Positions 32,483 to 41,535 of a stretch of 64,000 bases of DNA are shown piece by piece. Position numbers and translations under genes: made by a program. The notes beneath the pieces were generated by a model. The model was not told the DNA's origin and made no database searches. It saw only the letters and a list, made by a program, of their open reading frames with translations. Position 1 is the first letter of the stretch. Each line of letters begins with the position of its first letter. This stretch comes from Halorubrum sp. CBA1229. GTDB taxonomy: Archaea > Halobacteriota > Halobacteria > Halobacteriales > Haloferacaceae. The stretch lies in contig NZ_CP054585.1 of the NCBI RefSeq assembly GCF_003721435.2, positions 1,054,001-1,118,000 of the forward strand, written 5' to 3'.

Positions 32483-33982
32483 CTACTCCTCGTCGGGCGT
32501 CCGGAGCTCGATCTCGATCCGCGTGCCGCCGGTCGACGCGGAGCTGATGTCGAAGCTGCCGCCGCCGGCGGTGACGATCCAGTTGACGTACCAGAGCCCC
32601 AGTCCGCTCGCGTGCTCCAGCGGCGTCTCCTCGCCGGTGAGCACCGCGCGCTCGGCGGGCGGGATCCCCGGCCCGTCGTCGGCGACGACGAGCGACGTCC
32701 ACGACTCGCTCGGGAGCTCGGCGGCCGCGACGGTCACGGAAGGGCGGGCCGCGTCGCTGTGGCGGACCGCGTTGTCGACGAGCTCCCCGACCGCCTCGGC
32801 GAGGTAGCCGACCGCCGACACCGTGATCCCGTCCGGGACGTCGACCTCGATGTCGGCGCGCTCGCGGAGCTCCGGCGGAAGCCCCGCCAGCGCCTCGTCG
32901 ACCGCGGTCGCGAGGTCCGTCGGCCGTGGGGTCGGCCGGTCGGCGAGCAGCCGCTCGACCCGGCGGGAGGTCTCCCCGACGCGCAACAGCCGCTCCGCGG
33001 TGTCGACGACGCGCTGGAGTTCGGCGGCGAGCTCCGGGTCATCGACCTCCGCGATCGCCCGCTCCGTGAACCCCGTGACGACGTTGAGGTCGTTCCGGAA
33101 GTTGTGCCGGAGCACCCGGGTCAACACGGCGAGCCGCTCCTCCCGCAGCGACGCCTCGGTGACGTCCTCGCCGACCCCGACCGCGCCGACCACCTCGTCG
33201 CCGTCGGTGACGGGACCGAGCGAGAGCCGGTACGGGACGCGCTCGCCCGAGCGGGTGACGAGCGTCGCCTCGCACTCGGCGCCCGCCCCGTCCCCGTAGA
33301 CGGACTGGAGCGCGTCGGCGACGGCGTCGCGGGTCTCGTCGTCGAACAGCGACGTGAGCGCGGTCCCGGAGAGCTCCCCGCCCTCGTATCCGGCGTCCGC
33401 GGCGAACCGGTCGTTCCACCGCGAGAGGGTGCCCCGCGCGGTGCACTGGAACAGGGCGGCCGGGACCGTCGACGCGATCGCGTCGACAGTCCGGAGCTGC
33501 GACCGGAGCCGCTCCTCGGCGGTGACTCGGTCGGTGACGTCGGTCAGGCCGACGATCAGCCACTCGCGGCCGGCGACCGTCGCTTCCCGGACGGCGAGTT
33601 CGAGGCGCCGCGTCGGGGCGCTCGCGACGGTCCACTCGAAGCGGGTGACGCCCTCGGCGTCGTGCGCGGCGGCGGCGGCCGCGCCGACCGGCTCGCCGGC
33701 GACCGTCGTCTCCGCCTCGCCGAGGTCGTCGAGGCCCATCAGCGTCAGCGTGCCGCGGTCGCGGTCGAGCAGGTCGGAAGCGGGGGGGTTGGCCGCGCGG
33801 ATCGCGCGGCTCTCCGGGTCGCACGCGAGCGTCGGCGTCGGGATCGCGTCGACGAACGAGCGAAGGACTGGCGGGACCGCGTCGCCGTCGGGAGCGGTCA
33901 GCGACCCCTCCTCGGTCGGGCGGCCCTCCCCGGCCGCGCGGTTACCCTCCGCGCTCCGCTTCTCCTCGCTATCGCGACCCAT
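32483..33982 (-). CDS. PAS-domain sensor histidine kinase
   Basis: A 499-residue soluble kinase, convergent with DUF192. Two PAS-like domains lie at about residues 38-155 and 165-285, with the second ending VGAVGVGEDVTEASLREERL. The phospho-acceptor is probably His293 in VLRHNFRNDLNVV, the haloarchaeal H-box form. The HATPase part has the N box ELVDNAVRHSD and G boxes DDGPGIPP and GLGLW. No membrane segment and no receiver gene is beside it, so it is an orphan cytoplasmic sensor; the ligand is unknown. Confidence 0.9.
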   Translation of the reverse strand: MGRDSEEKRSAEGNRAAGEGRPTEEGSLTAPDGDAVPPVLRSFVDAIPTPTLACDPESRAIRAANPPASDLLDRDRGTLTLMGLDDLGEAETTVAGEPVGAAAAAAHDAEGVTRFEWTVASAPTRRLELAVREATVAGREWLIVGLTDVTDRVTAEERLRSQLRTVDAIASTVPAALFQCTARGTLSRWNDRFAADAGYEGGELSGTALTSLFDDETRDAVADALQSVYGDGAGAECEATLVTRSGERVPYRLSLGPVTDGDEVVGAVGVGEDVTEASLREERLAVLTRVLRHNFRNDLNVVTGFTERAIAEVDDPELAAELQRVVDTAERLLRVGETSRRVERLLADRPTPRPTDLATAVDEALAGLPPELRERADIEVDVPDGITVSAVGYLAEAVGELVDNAVRHSDAARPSVTVAAAELPSESWTSLVVADDGPGIPPAERAVLTGEETPLEHASGLGLWYVNWIVTAGGGSFDISSASTGGTRIEIELRTPDEE

Positions 33983-34052
33983 ACGTAAATCACCTGACGC
34001 GTCCCGCGTTTATGTGCCTGTGGGTCGCGCCTCGGAGGCGAGCGCGGCCGTC

Positions 34053-36647
34053 TCAGTCTGCCTTCGCCTGCCAGTCGCGGACGGTGTCGGCGCCGACACC
34101 GTCGACGTCGGCCGCGAGGTCGTCCGGGTCGGCGGACTTGAGCGCGTCGACGCCGTCGACGCCGGCGTCCTGCAGCTTCGCGGCGGTCTTCTCGCCGATC
34201 CCCTCGACCGTCTGGAGCTCGGAGCCCTCCTGCCGGGCGGTGAACTCGCGGTAGTTGCAGATCGGGCAGCCGAGCTCCCACGGCTCGTCGCCGGAGTGGA
34301 CCCGGAGGTGCGGGAGGCCGTGCTCCTCGCAGGTCTCGTCGGTGACCTCGATCTCGCCGCGGCGGGGGAGCGGCAGCGAGTAGTCGCAGTCGGGGTAGCG
34401 CGTGCAGCCGACGAGCCGAGAGCCGGAGCGGAGCCGTTTGATGGCGAGTTCTCCCCCGTGCTCCTCACCACAGTCGGGACAGACGCCGATCACCTCGTCC
34501 TCCTGGTCGTCGGCCTCGTCGGCCTTGCACTGCGGGCAGCCGTGGACGAACGTCTTCCGGCCCGCGAGCATCTTCACGTGGCGGAGGTCGTGCTCCTCGC
34601 AGGTCTCGTCTAAGATGAGCGGCTTGCCCGTGGAGGGGAGCGGGAGGGTGTGCTCGCAGTCGGGGTAGCCGTCGCAACCGACGAAGTACGAGCCCTGCCG
34701 GGACTTCCGGACGAGCAGGTCCGAGCCGCACTCGGGACAGGGGCCGAGGGTCTTGTCCGCCTTCAGCGACTGCTGGAGGTGATCGCCGACGGCCTCGCGG
34801 GACTCGGTGAGGTCCTCGAACACGCGGTCGAGCAGCTCGCGGGACTCCTCGGTCACCTCGTCGTACCCCTTCTCGCCGGCCGCGATCGCCTGCATGTCGC
34901 GCTCCAGCTGGGCGGTCATCTCCTCGCTGACGATGTGCTCGGCGAACTCCTCGGCCGCCTCGACGACCGCCTCCGCGAGCCGGGTCGGCCGCGGCGGGTC
35001 GCTCTCGATGTAGTTGCGGTCGTACAGCTTCTCGAGGGTGCGGTGGCGGGTCGCCTTCGTGCCGACGCCGCGCTTCTCCATCTCCTCGATGAGCCGGGAC
35101 TGGCCGTACCGGCGGGGCGGCTGGGTCTCCTTCGCGTCCGTGCGGCGACCGTCGAGCGCGAGCGTTTCACCGACCTCCACGTCGGGGACGATCCGCTCGT
35201 CGCTGGAGCGGTACGGGTAGACGTCGTGGTAGCCCGCTTCCAGCAGGCGCTTCCCGTTCGCCTTCAACCGGAGCCCGCCGTCCGCGGCGAGGTCGGCCGG
35301 GCCGCTCGCCTCCTCCGGGTTCCGGAGGGCGGCGGTCCCGTCCGCGCGGCGGGCGATGTCGGTCGCCTCGCCGTTCGCGAGCGCGACGACGCGGAGCCGC
35401 TCCCACGTCGCCGGCTCGGCGCAGGTCGCGAGGAAGCGGCGGACGATGAGCTCGTACACCTCCCACTCGTCCTCCGAGAGGTCAGAGGCTGAGGGAAGCT
35501 CACCGGTCGGGTGGATCGGCGGGTGGTCGGTCGTCTCCTCGTCGCCCTCGGTGGGCTCGATCTCCGCCCGGTCGAGGAGGCTCTTCGCGTCCGTCCCGAA
35601 CGTCGAGGCGGCCGAGAGCTCCTCGATCAGCTCGCGGGGCTCCAAGTCCTCGGGGTACACCGTGTTGTCCGTCCGCGGGTAGGTGACGTAGCCGGCGGTG
35701 TACAGGTCCTCCGCGAGCGACATGGCGCGCTGGGCGGAGTAGCCGAGCGAGCCCGCCGCGCGGATGAACGCCGTGGTGTTGAACGGAGTCGGCGGGTCGT
35801 CGGTGCGGGTCCGGCGGCGCACGTCGTCGACGACGGCCTCGTCGGCCGCCGCCAGCGCCTCCGTGAGCACCTCGGCGACGTCGCCGTCCCAGACGCGCTC
35901 GGCCTCGTTGCCCTCGTCGTTTAAGTAGAAGTAGCGCGCCTCGAACGGGTCGCCGCCGGACTTCGTCAGCTTCCCGTACAGCTCCCAGTACGACTCGGGG
36001 TCGAACGCCTGGATCTCGCGCTCGCGGTCGACGATCAGCTTGAGGGTCGGGCCCTGCACCCGGCCGACCGAGATGAAGTCGTCGCCGAGCTGGCGGGCGG
36101 ATAAAGAGAGGAAGCGGGTGAGCGCCGCGCCCCACGTGAGGTCGATCACCTGGCGGGCCTCTCCCGCGGCCGCTAAATCGAAGTCGAGCTCGTCGGGGTT
36201 CGCGAACGCCTCGTTGACCTCGTTGTCGGTGATCGAGGAGAAGCGGACGCGCTCGATCGGGGCGTCCTCGTTCACCTCGCGCACCAGCTCGTACGCCTCC
36301 TTGCCGATCAGCTCGCCCTCGCGGTCGTAGTCGGTCGCGATGACGACCCGGGAGGCGTTTCGGGCCAGCTTGCGGAGCGCCGCGACGATCCCCTCCTGCG
36401 TCGGCTCTTTCGTGACCGGCGCGTCGATGAGCTCGACCGGCTCGACGTCGCGCCAGTCGTTGTACTCGGCCGGGAAGTCGACGCCGACCACGTGGCCCGA
36501 GAGGCCGATGCAGCGCTTGCCGCCCCACTTGTACACGTTGACGTCGTTCTGCCGCTCCGTCGTCGCGGACTCGCCGCTCAGGATCTCGGCGATCCGGCGC
36601 GCCGCGTTGTCCTTCTCCGTGATTATCAGTTCGGGGCCGCGACTCAT
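34053..36647 (-). CDS. topA: DNA topoisomerase I (type IA) with C-terminal helix-hairpin-helix
   Basis: An 864-residue type IA topoisomerase that relaxes negative supercoils. The Toprim domain starts GPELIITEKDNAARRIAEIL and has DYDREGELIG. The catalytic Tyr is at about residue 323 (YVTYPRTDNTVYP). Zinc-finger repeats follow in the C-terminal third, for example CPECGSDLLV...CDGYPDC and CPDCGEEHGG...CTRYPDC. The last about 50 residues form a helix-hairpin-helix pair (VEGIGEKTAAKLQDAGVDGV), an extra DNA-binding part. A TCTAAAG box at 36673-36679 suits a leaderless mRNA. Confidence 0.95.
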   Translation of the reverse strand: MSRGPELIITEKDNAARRIAEILSGESATTERQNDVNVYKWGGKRCIGLSGHVVGVDFPAEYNDWRDVEPVELIDAPVTKEPTQEGIVAALRKLARNASRVVIATDYDREGELIGKEAYELVREVNEDAPIERVRFSSITDNEVNEAFANPDELDFDLAAAGEARQVIDLTWGAALTRFLSLSARQLGDDFISVGRVQGPTLKLIVDREREIQAFDPESYWELYGKLTKSGGDPFEARYFYLNDEGNEAERVWDGDVAEVLTEALAAADEAVVDDVRRRTRTDDPPTPFNTTAFIRAAGSLGYSAQRAMSLAEDLYTAGYVTYPRTDNTVYPEDLEPRELIEELSAASTFGTDAKSLLDRAEIEPTEGDEETTDHPPIHPTGELPSASDLSEDEWEVYELIVRRFLATCAEPATWERLRVVALANGEATDIARRADGTAALRNPEEASGPADLAADGGLRLKANGKRLLEAGYHDVYPYRSSDERIVPDVEVGETLALDGRRTDAKETQPPRRYGQSRLIEEMEKRGVGTKATRHRTLEKLYDRNYIESDPPRPTRLAEAVVEAAEEFAEHIVSEEMTAQLERDMQAIAAGEKGYDEVTEESRELLDRVFEDLTESREAVGDHLQQSLKADKTLGPCPECGSDLLVRKSRQGSYFVGCDGYPDCEHTLPLPSTGKPLILDETCEEHDLRHVKMLAGRKTFVHGCPQCKADEADDQEDEVIGVCPDCGEEHGGELAIKRLRSGSRLVGCTRYPDCDYSLPLPRRGEIEVTDETCEEHGLPHLRVHSGDEPWELGCPICNYREFTARQEGSELQTVEGIGEKTAAKLQDAGVDGVDALKSADPDDLAADVDGVGADTVRDWQAKAD

Positions 36648-36672
36648 TGCCCTGCGGTAGGCCGCTCTCCCG

Positions 36673-36679
36673 TCTAAAG
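36673..36679 (-). promoter_or_regulatory. TATA-like box of topA
   Basis: On the minus strand CTTTAGA lies about 26-32 bases before the topA start codon, the usual haloarchaeal distance for leaderless transcripts. Confidence 0.4.
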
Positions 36680-36724
36680 GTTTCGTGACACAACTTAAGA
36701 TCGCGCGCGCGTACTGTAGGCCGG

Positions 36725-36800
36725 TCGTCGAGCCGGGCCGGTCGCGGAGACGGACCGCTCGTCGAGCCGGGCCGGTCGCGGAGACGGACCGCTCGTCGAG
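36725..36800. repeat. 34-base tandem repeat, 2.2 copies
   Basis: Two identical 34-base units (36725-36758 and 36759-36792) followed by 8 bases of a third lie in the gap between topA and the DR2241-family gene, just after the latter's stop. The unit starts TCGTCGAGCCGGG. Exact copies suggest a recent duplication by slippage. Confidence 0.85.
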
Positions 36801-36806
36801 CGCGCC

Positions 36807-38000
36807 CTACTCCTCGTCGTCCTCGTCCGGTTCCGTCGGCACGCCGCCGAGGTTCCCGTCCTCGTCGAACAGCTTGGCGCGGAGGAACCGCGCGCGGTAG
36901 CGGTTCGCGCCCTCCTTCGTGTCGGCCTCGCGGATCTCGTCGACCCGCCCGTCGGCGACCGCCTCGATGATGTCCTCCACCTGCTCCTTCTCGCTCGGCG
37001 TCAGGTCGAACTCGTACGTTCGGGGCTCCTCGCTCTCCAGTCGCGTCCACTTGCGGGCCGCCGAGACGACCACCGAGCAGGGCTCGCGGCAGGGGAAGAC
37101 GCCGTCGCCGCCGTCGACGTCGAGGTCGGTCTCGTCGTCGTACTCCCACTCGCGGCGCTTCAGGCACTGCGAGTCGTCACAGCACGCCTCCGCGACCCAG
37201 TCGACGTGCTCGTGCCCCTCCCCGCGGTCCCACGTCTTCACGACGCCGTAGATGCCCGACTGGCGCTCCATCGTCTCGCTCCAGTGGTTCACGTCGAGCT
37301 CGCCCTCGCGCTCGCGGTGCCAGTTGGCGACCGTCGCGGGGTAGATCGTCTCGACCGCCTCGTAGGCGTCCCGCGGGCCGAGGTCGGGGAAGACCCACCC
37401 GCCCGCGAGCGACGGCGCGGTCTTGAGGGGGCGGTACCGTCCCTGTTCGTCGTACGTGACCAGATCGCGGGCGTCGAGCGGCTCCTCGTGGGCGTCGAGC
37501 TCGTCGACCGGGACGCCGGCGTCGTCGGTGTGGCGTACGTCGTACCGGCGCTCGCCGCGGTCGGTGAGAGTGGCCGTAATCCGCAGCTCGCCCCACGCGC
37601 GCTCGATCCCCTCCGCGAGCGCGGCGTATCGGGTCGCCACCGTCGCGCCGTCGGCGTCCTCCAGCCAGCGCAGGAACGCCCGACGGGGGCCGAACTCGCC
37701 GACGACGCGCGCGAAGACGTACCAGTCCGTGACCGCGGGGGCGCGCTCGGCGAGCGCCTCGTGGAGTTCGCCCTCCGTCAGCCCGGTGCGGCGGTCGCCG
37801 TCGGCGAGGACGTACCGGTCCTCGTCGATGTCGCCCCGGAGGTCCGGGGCCACGCTGAACCCCTCGAACCGGAGCGGATCCCCGGGGGTGTGGTCGCCGA
37901 GCGCGTCGATGACCGCGTCGAAGGCGTCGCTCGGCAGGTCGATGTCGGGAACTTCTGACTCGGCGGCGAGCGCTGCCGGATCCGCGGCGGGGTCGGCCAC
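36807..38000 (-). CDS. DR2241-family protein with Fe-S-type Cys cluster
   Basis: A 397-residue soluble protein. The GTG at 38000 lies two bases after the cbiX stop; the longer open frame upstream is a shadow of cbiX. It resembles the DR2241 family, whose members sit next to cobaltochelatase CbiX in haloarchaea. Late in the protein (about residues 270-325) five cysteines appear in ACCDDSQC and FPCREPC, suggesting a [4Fe-4S] or Zn site. The role in cobamide synthesis is inferred from the pairing with cbiX, for example as an Fe-S partner at an early corrin step. The C-terminus is acidic. Confidence 0.82.
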   Translation of the reverse strand: MADPAADPAALAAESEVPDIDLPSDAFDAVIDALGDHTPGDPLRFEGFSVAPDLRGDIDEDRYVLADGDRRTGLTEGELHEALAERAPAVTDWYVFARVVGEFGPRRAFLRWLEDADGATVATRYAALAEGIERAWGELRITATLTDRGERRYDVRHTDDAGVPVDELDAHEEPLDARDLVTYDEQGRYRPLKTAPSLAGGWVFPDLGPRDAYEAVETIYPATVANWHREREGELDVNHWSETMERQSGIYGVVKTWDRGEGHEHVDWVAEACCDDSQCLKRREWEYDDETDLDVDGGDGVFPCREPCSVVVSAARKWTRLESEEPRTYEFDLTPSEKEQVEDIIEAVADGRVDEIREADTKEGANRYRARFLRAKLFDEDGNLGGVPTEPDEDDEE

Positions 38001-38002
38001 GG

Positions 38003-38878
38003 TCAGTCCCCCGTGGCGACGCGGGTGGTCTCGCGCACGTCGTCGAGCGCGGTCCCGAGGTCGGCGCCGGCGTCGGCCGCGCGCTCCAAGACGACGTCGG
38101 CCATCAGAGGCTCGGTGCCGACGGCGCCCGCGTACCAGACCCGGGTGCCGTCCACCTCGGTCGGGACGTCGTACCCCTCCGTGTGGTCCTCGCAGAGCCC
38201 GACGTCCTCCGGGATGTCCTCCTGCGTGTGGTAGCCGTCGGCGATGAACAGCGGGACGAGGACGACGTCGTCGCTCTCGAAGAACTCCGGGAGGTCGTCG
38301 ACCTCGGGGTCCTCGTCCATGTACAGCGCCTGCACCTCGTCGAACCGGTCGCGCTCGGCGATCCGGTCGGCGTGGTACTCGATCGCCTTCGCCGAGTTCT
38401 CGTTGCGCTCGGTGCCGTGGCCGACGACGGCGAGCCCAAACTCCTCGCCCACGTCGGGGTCGCCGGTGACCGACTCCGCGCGTCGGACGATCACGTCGGT
38501 CATCGCGCGGTGGGTCCCCACGGGGCCGCAGTAGTGGACCTCCCGCCCGATGTCCTCGGCGACGAGCGTGGCCTGATCCGCGGAGAGGCCGTCGGAGCCC
38601 CACTCGGAGACGTCCCAGCCGTCGAGCCGGAGCTCGCGGGGGATCACCTGCTCGGTGAAGTACCCCTCCGAGACGAACAGCGGGACGACGTAGATCTCAT
38701 CGCCTTCGACGGTGCGGAGCACCTCCCGGAAGTGCGGTTCCTCTTTCCAGAAGCCGGTCTTCACCTCGTCGAACGCGCCGGTCGCGCGGATGGTGTCCGC
38801 GTGGTCGTACGTCGGCGCGCTCGACTCCGGATTGAGGTGCGAGCCGTGTGCGACGATGACGAGCGACTGCATACCCAT
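38003..38878 (-). CDS. cbiX: Sirohydrochlorin cobaltochelatase CbiX (two-domain)
   Basis: A 291-residue chelatase that inserts cobalt into sirohydrochlorin, the entry to the anaerobic corrin pathway. Two CbiX domains are visible: the first opens VIVAHGSHLNPESSA (metal-binding His near residue 10), and the second has VVGHGTERNENSA (about residue 150). Each is followed by an LFVSEGYFTEQVIP- or LFIADGYHTQEDIP-type segment. This is the long CbiX form. ATG 38872 is a possible alternative start. It is translationally close to the DR2241-family gene. The rest of the corrin-ring genes are not in this window. Confidence 0.92.
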   Translation of the reverse strand: MGMQSLVIVAHGSHLNPESSAPTYDHADTIRATGAFDEVKTGFWKEEPHFREVLRTVEGDEIYVVPLFVSEGYFTEQVIPRELRLDGWDVSEWGSDGLSADQATLVAEDIGREVHYCGPVGTHRAMTDVIVRRAESVTGDPDVGEEFGLAVVGHGTERNENSAKAIEYHADRIAERDRFDEVQALYMDEDPEVDDLPEFFESDDVVLVPLFIADGYHTQEDIPEDVGLCEDHTEGYDVPTEVDGTRVWYAGAVGTEPLMADVVLERAADAGADLGTALDDVRETTRVATGD

Positions 38879-38972
38879 GCTGGGGGCGCGCCGCTCTTAG
38901 GGACTTCGGAGCGTACGGGTTCGCGGGAAGCCGACCGCGTCTCGCCTGCCTCGCCCGCCGACCGAAATCGCC

Positions 38973-39551
38973 ATGCCGGCCCGCGCCGCAGTCCGGACCA
39001 TGTCGCTGGCAGCCGACACCCGCGAAGCGGCCCGGGCCCGCCCGTTCGTCCTCGACGCGCTCCGCGCGGGCGCGTTGAACCACAGCGCCGCCGCCGAGTG
39101 GCTCGCGGAGGAGGCCGACCTCGGTGGCGACGGCGACGCCGACACCGATGCGATCGCGACCGCGCTCCGCCGGTTCCGCGAGGAGCTCCCGGCGTACGCG
39201 ACCGCCGAGCGCGCCGCGAGCGTGTCGATGCGGAGCGGGGTCGGGGTGGTCGAAGGTCCCGAGGACGACGACTCCGTCGACGCCGACCCACTCCTCCGCG
39301 TCGGCGGCGCGGCGGTCGTCTCCGAGGGGCGCGACACGGCGATACTCGCGACCGGCGACGTCGACGCCGCGGCGCTCGCAGTCGTCCTCCGCCGCCTCGA
39401 CGCCGTCGGCGTCGCCGTCGCGGCCGCGGGGGTCGCCGGGGACGCGATCGTCGTCGTCGTGGGCCGGCGCGACGGGGCGACCGCCGTCCGGGTCGTCGAG
39501 GCGGCGCTGGCGGCGGTGCCGACCGACGGAGCCGGCGGCGCGGACGGATGA
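38973..39551 (+). CDS. Conserved-looking haloarchaeal protein, function unknown
   Basis: A 192-residue protein. From about residue 10 the sequence MSLAADTREAARARPFVLDA starts a helical region with a winged-helix-like feel (ALNHSAAAEWLAEE), then a beta/alpha C-terminal half (VVSEGRDTAILATGDVDAAA, VVVVGRRDG). ATG 39000 is an alternative and perhaps better start. I recognise no named family with confidence. It precedes pheA in the same orientation, but pheA has its own promoter. Confidence 0.65.
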   Translation: MPARAAVRTMSLAADTREAARARPFVLDALRAGALNHSAAAEWLAEEADLGGDGDADTDAIATALRRFREELPAYATAERAASVSMRSGVGVVEGPEDDDSVDADPLLRVGGAAVVSEGRDTAILATGDVDAAALAVVLRRLDAVGVAVAAAGVAGDAIVVVVGRRDGATAVRVVEAALAAVPTDGAGGADG

Positions 39552-39563
39552 GACCCCGCATGC

Positions 39564-39573
39564 TTTTTTAATA
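39564..39573 (+). promoter_or_regulatory. TATA-like box of pheA
   Basis: TTTTTAATAT ends 20 bases before the ATG at 39594, so the mRNA is probably leaderless. Confidence 0.5.
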
Positions 39574-39593
39574 TCGTCTGATAGGTAGAGTCG

Positions 39594-40400
39594 ATGAACG
39601 CCGTCACCCTCGGTCCCGCCGGCACGTACTCACACCGTGCGGCGCGGGCCGTCGCCGCCGAGGTGTCGTTCCGCGAGTCGGTCACCGCCATCGTCGACGC
39701 CGTCGCAGCCGGCGAGTTCGAGCGGGGGGTGGTCCCCATCGAGAACAGCATCGAGGGCTCCGTCACGGAGAGTCTCGACGCGCTGGCGGACTTCGACGTC
39801 GCGGTCACCCGCGAGGTCGTCACCCCGATCCGGCACGCCCTCCTCGCGCAGGGGTCGGAGTTCGAGGTCGTCGCCAGCCACTCGCAGGCGCTCGCGCAGT
39901 GCCGCAACTGGCTGGAGGCCAACTACCCGAACGCCGGCCTCGAAGCGGTCGCCTCCACCGCCCGCGGGGTCGAGCGCGCCCGCGAGGACTCCCGAATCGC
40001 CGGGATCGGGCACCCGGACAACGCCGGCGACGATCTCGAGATCCTCGCCGAGGACATCCAGGACCGTACCTCCAACGCGACCCGCTTCCTCGTCGTCGCC
40101 CCCGAGTCCGCGCGCTCCGACGCCGGCGGGAAGACGACCCTCATCGTCTACCCGAACGCGAACTACCCCGGGCTCCTGCTGGAACTGCTGGAGGCGTTCG
40201 CCGACCGCAACCTCAACCTCTCGCGGATCGAGTCGCGGCCGAGCGGCGAGCGCCTCGGCGACTACCTCTTCCACTTCGACGTCGACGCCGGGCTCTACGA
40301 GGACCACATGGCGGCCGCCGTCGGGGACGTCGAGGCGATCGCCGACAACGGGTGGGTGAAGGTGCTCGGCTCGTACGACACCGAGCACGTGCTGGAGTAG
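39594..40400 (+). CDS. pheA: Prephenate dehydratase
   Basis: A 268-residue monofunctional enzyme of phenylalanine synthesis that converts prephenate to phenylpyruvate. The catalytic domain starts MNAVTLGPAGTYSHRAA, includes VVPIENSIEGSVTESLD, and ends with the TRF motif (SNATRFLVV, about residues 160-168). The C-terminal ACT domain (about 185-268) has the regulatory ESRPSG motif, the usual phenylalanine-binding site for feedback inhibition. There is no fused chorismate mutase. Length is normal. Confidence 0.95.
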   Translation: MNAVTLGPAGTYSHRAARAVAAEVSFRESVTAIVDAVAAGEFERGVVPIENSIEGSVTESLDALADFDVAVTREVVTPIRHALLAQGSEFEVVASHSQALAQCRNWLEANYPNAGLEAVASTARGVERAREDSRIAGIGHPDNAGDDLEILAEDIQDRTSNATRFLVVAPESARSDAGGKTTLIVYPNANYPGLLLELLEAFADRNLNLSRIESRPSGERLGDYLFHFDVDAGLYEDHMAAAVGDVEAIADNGWVKVLGSYDTEHVLE

Positions 40401-40597
40401 GGGATCTCCCACCGGGTCTCGGAAGCCCCCAGACGCCCCGGAACCGGTCCTGAGCTCCCCCCGCACTGCCGGGGCACGTCGACGTTCGACTCGCGACGAA
40501 ATGCGGGCTAATTCGGGCCTCTTTGATGCGGAAGTATGGTTACTTTCACCAAATAAGTAAATACATATTGAAACATCTGTCTCGGTGGGTACATCCC

Positions 40598-41098
40598 ATG
40601 AACGCTAACAGACGGACGGTACTGAAGGGCGTCGGCGCGGGAACAGTAGCGTTGCTCGGTGGAGTCGGCACGGGAGCGGCCAAGCCGCCGAGTCAGGGCG
40701 ACACGGTCGTCGACGTGGCGAGCGGAGACGAGCGTCTAGAGGTGCTCGTCGCCGCGGTACAGGAGGCGGGCCTCGTCGAGACGCTGAGCGGGAACCGCCA
40801 GCTGACCGTGTTTGCACCGACCAACGAGGCGTTCGGGGACGCTCTCGAGGCGCTGGGCGCCGACAGTCTCGACGATGTCGACGACGAGGCCCTGGCTAAC
40901 ATCCTCACGTACCACGTCGTCCCCGGCCGCCGGAAGGCGAACTCGATCGTGAACGCCGACAGCGTCCCGACGCTGAACGGCGCGAAGGTCGACGTCGACG
41001 GCACCGACCTCAACGGCGACCAGGCCGACATCGTCGACACGAACATCGAGGCGTCGAACGGCATCATCCACGTCATCGACGGCGTGCTGCTGCCGTAG
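40598..41098 (+). CDS. Tat-exported fasciclin-domain protein
   Basis: A 166-residue protein from ATG 40598; the in-frame upstream codons lie in an AT-rich promoter region. The N-terminus MNANRRTVLKGVGAGTVALL is a twin-Arg signal (NRRTVLKG). One FAS1 domain follows: LTVFAPTNEAFGDAL, ILTYHVVPGRRKANSI, and NIEASNGIIHVIDGVLLP match the conserved fasciclin H1/H2 regions. Fasciclin domains mediate adhesion or bind small ligands. No lipobox or membrane anchor is seen, so it may be released. Confidence 0.92.
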   Translation: MNANRRTVLKGVGAGTVALLGGVGTGAAKPPSQGDTVVDVASGDERLEVLVAAVQEAGLVETLSGNRQLTVFAPTNEAFGDALEALGADSLDDVDDEALANILTYHVVPGRRKANSIVNADSVPTLNGAKVDVDGTDLNGDQADIVDTNIEASNGIIHVIDGVLLP

Positions 41099-41168
41099 CG
41101 GGTCGACGCACCAGATGGTCCCCGTCGACGTTCGCGCCCTCCGCCAGCGTGGTACGGCCATCCACGCG

Positions 41169-41176
41169 TTTATATG
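41169..41176 (+). promoter_or_regulatory. TATA-like box of the winged-helix gene
   Basis: TTTATATG, a strong haloarchaeal TATA match, ends 24 bases before the ATG at 41201. The transcript is probably leaderless and covers the next two frames. Confidence 0.55.
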
Positions 41177-41200
41177 CCACACCGTCGTTGCCTTCAGTCG

Positions 41201-41476
41201 ATGGAGCCGGTGCTCTGGCAGGTGTTGGCCGGGACCCGCGGTGGACCCAATCGGGCCCGCCTGCTCCGGGCGCTCGACGAACGGCCGCGGAACGCCAACC
41301 AGCTCGCCGAGGACCTCGACCTCGCGTACAAGACCGTCAGACACCACCTCGAGGTCCTCGAGGAGAACGACGTCGTCGAGAGCACCGAACAGAGCTACGG
41401 TGCGGTGTACCTCCCGACCGACCGCACCCGCGATCACTGGGAGACCGTCGAGGAGATCGTCGATCAAGTGGAGTGA
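41201..41476 (+). CDS. Winged-helix (ArsR-like) transcriptional regulator
   Basis: A 91-residue single-domain regulator (ATG 41201 fits the TATA box). The DNA-binding part is clear: RARLLRALDERPRNANQLAE, then LDLAYKTVRHHLEVLEENDV as recognition helix and wing, and a short tail with a helix for dimerisation. ArsR-type metal cysteines are absent, so the signal is not an ArsR metal. Two bases separate its stop from a micro-ORF that leads into a membrane-protein gene, which suggests a membrane-linked regulatory module. Confidence 0.88.
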   Translation: MEPVLWQVLAGTRGGPNRARLLRALDERPRNANQLAEDLDLAYKTVRHHLEVLEENDVVESTEQSYGAVYLPTDRTRDHWETVEEIVDQVE

Positions 41477-41478
41477 GC

Positions 41479-41535
41479 ATGACTCGAACCTGGAACGCAA
41501 CGACTGACGGCGGAATCGACGGGGGCGCGGAATGA
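41479..41535 (+). CDS. 18-residue micro-ORF coupling regulator and membrane protein
   Basis: ATG 41479 begins MTRTWNATTDGGIDGGAE, starting two bases after the regulator stop. Its TGA overlaps the ATG of the membrane-protein gene (ATGA at 41532-41535). The exact start-stop linkage on both sides suggests translation, either as a real peptide or as a coupling device. No homologue can be checked here. Confidence 0.4.
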   Translation: MTRTWNATTDGGIDGGAE

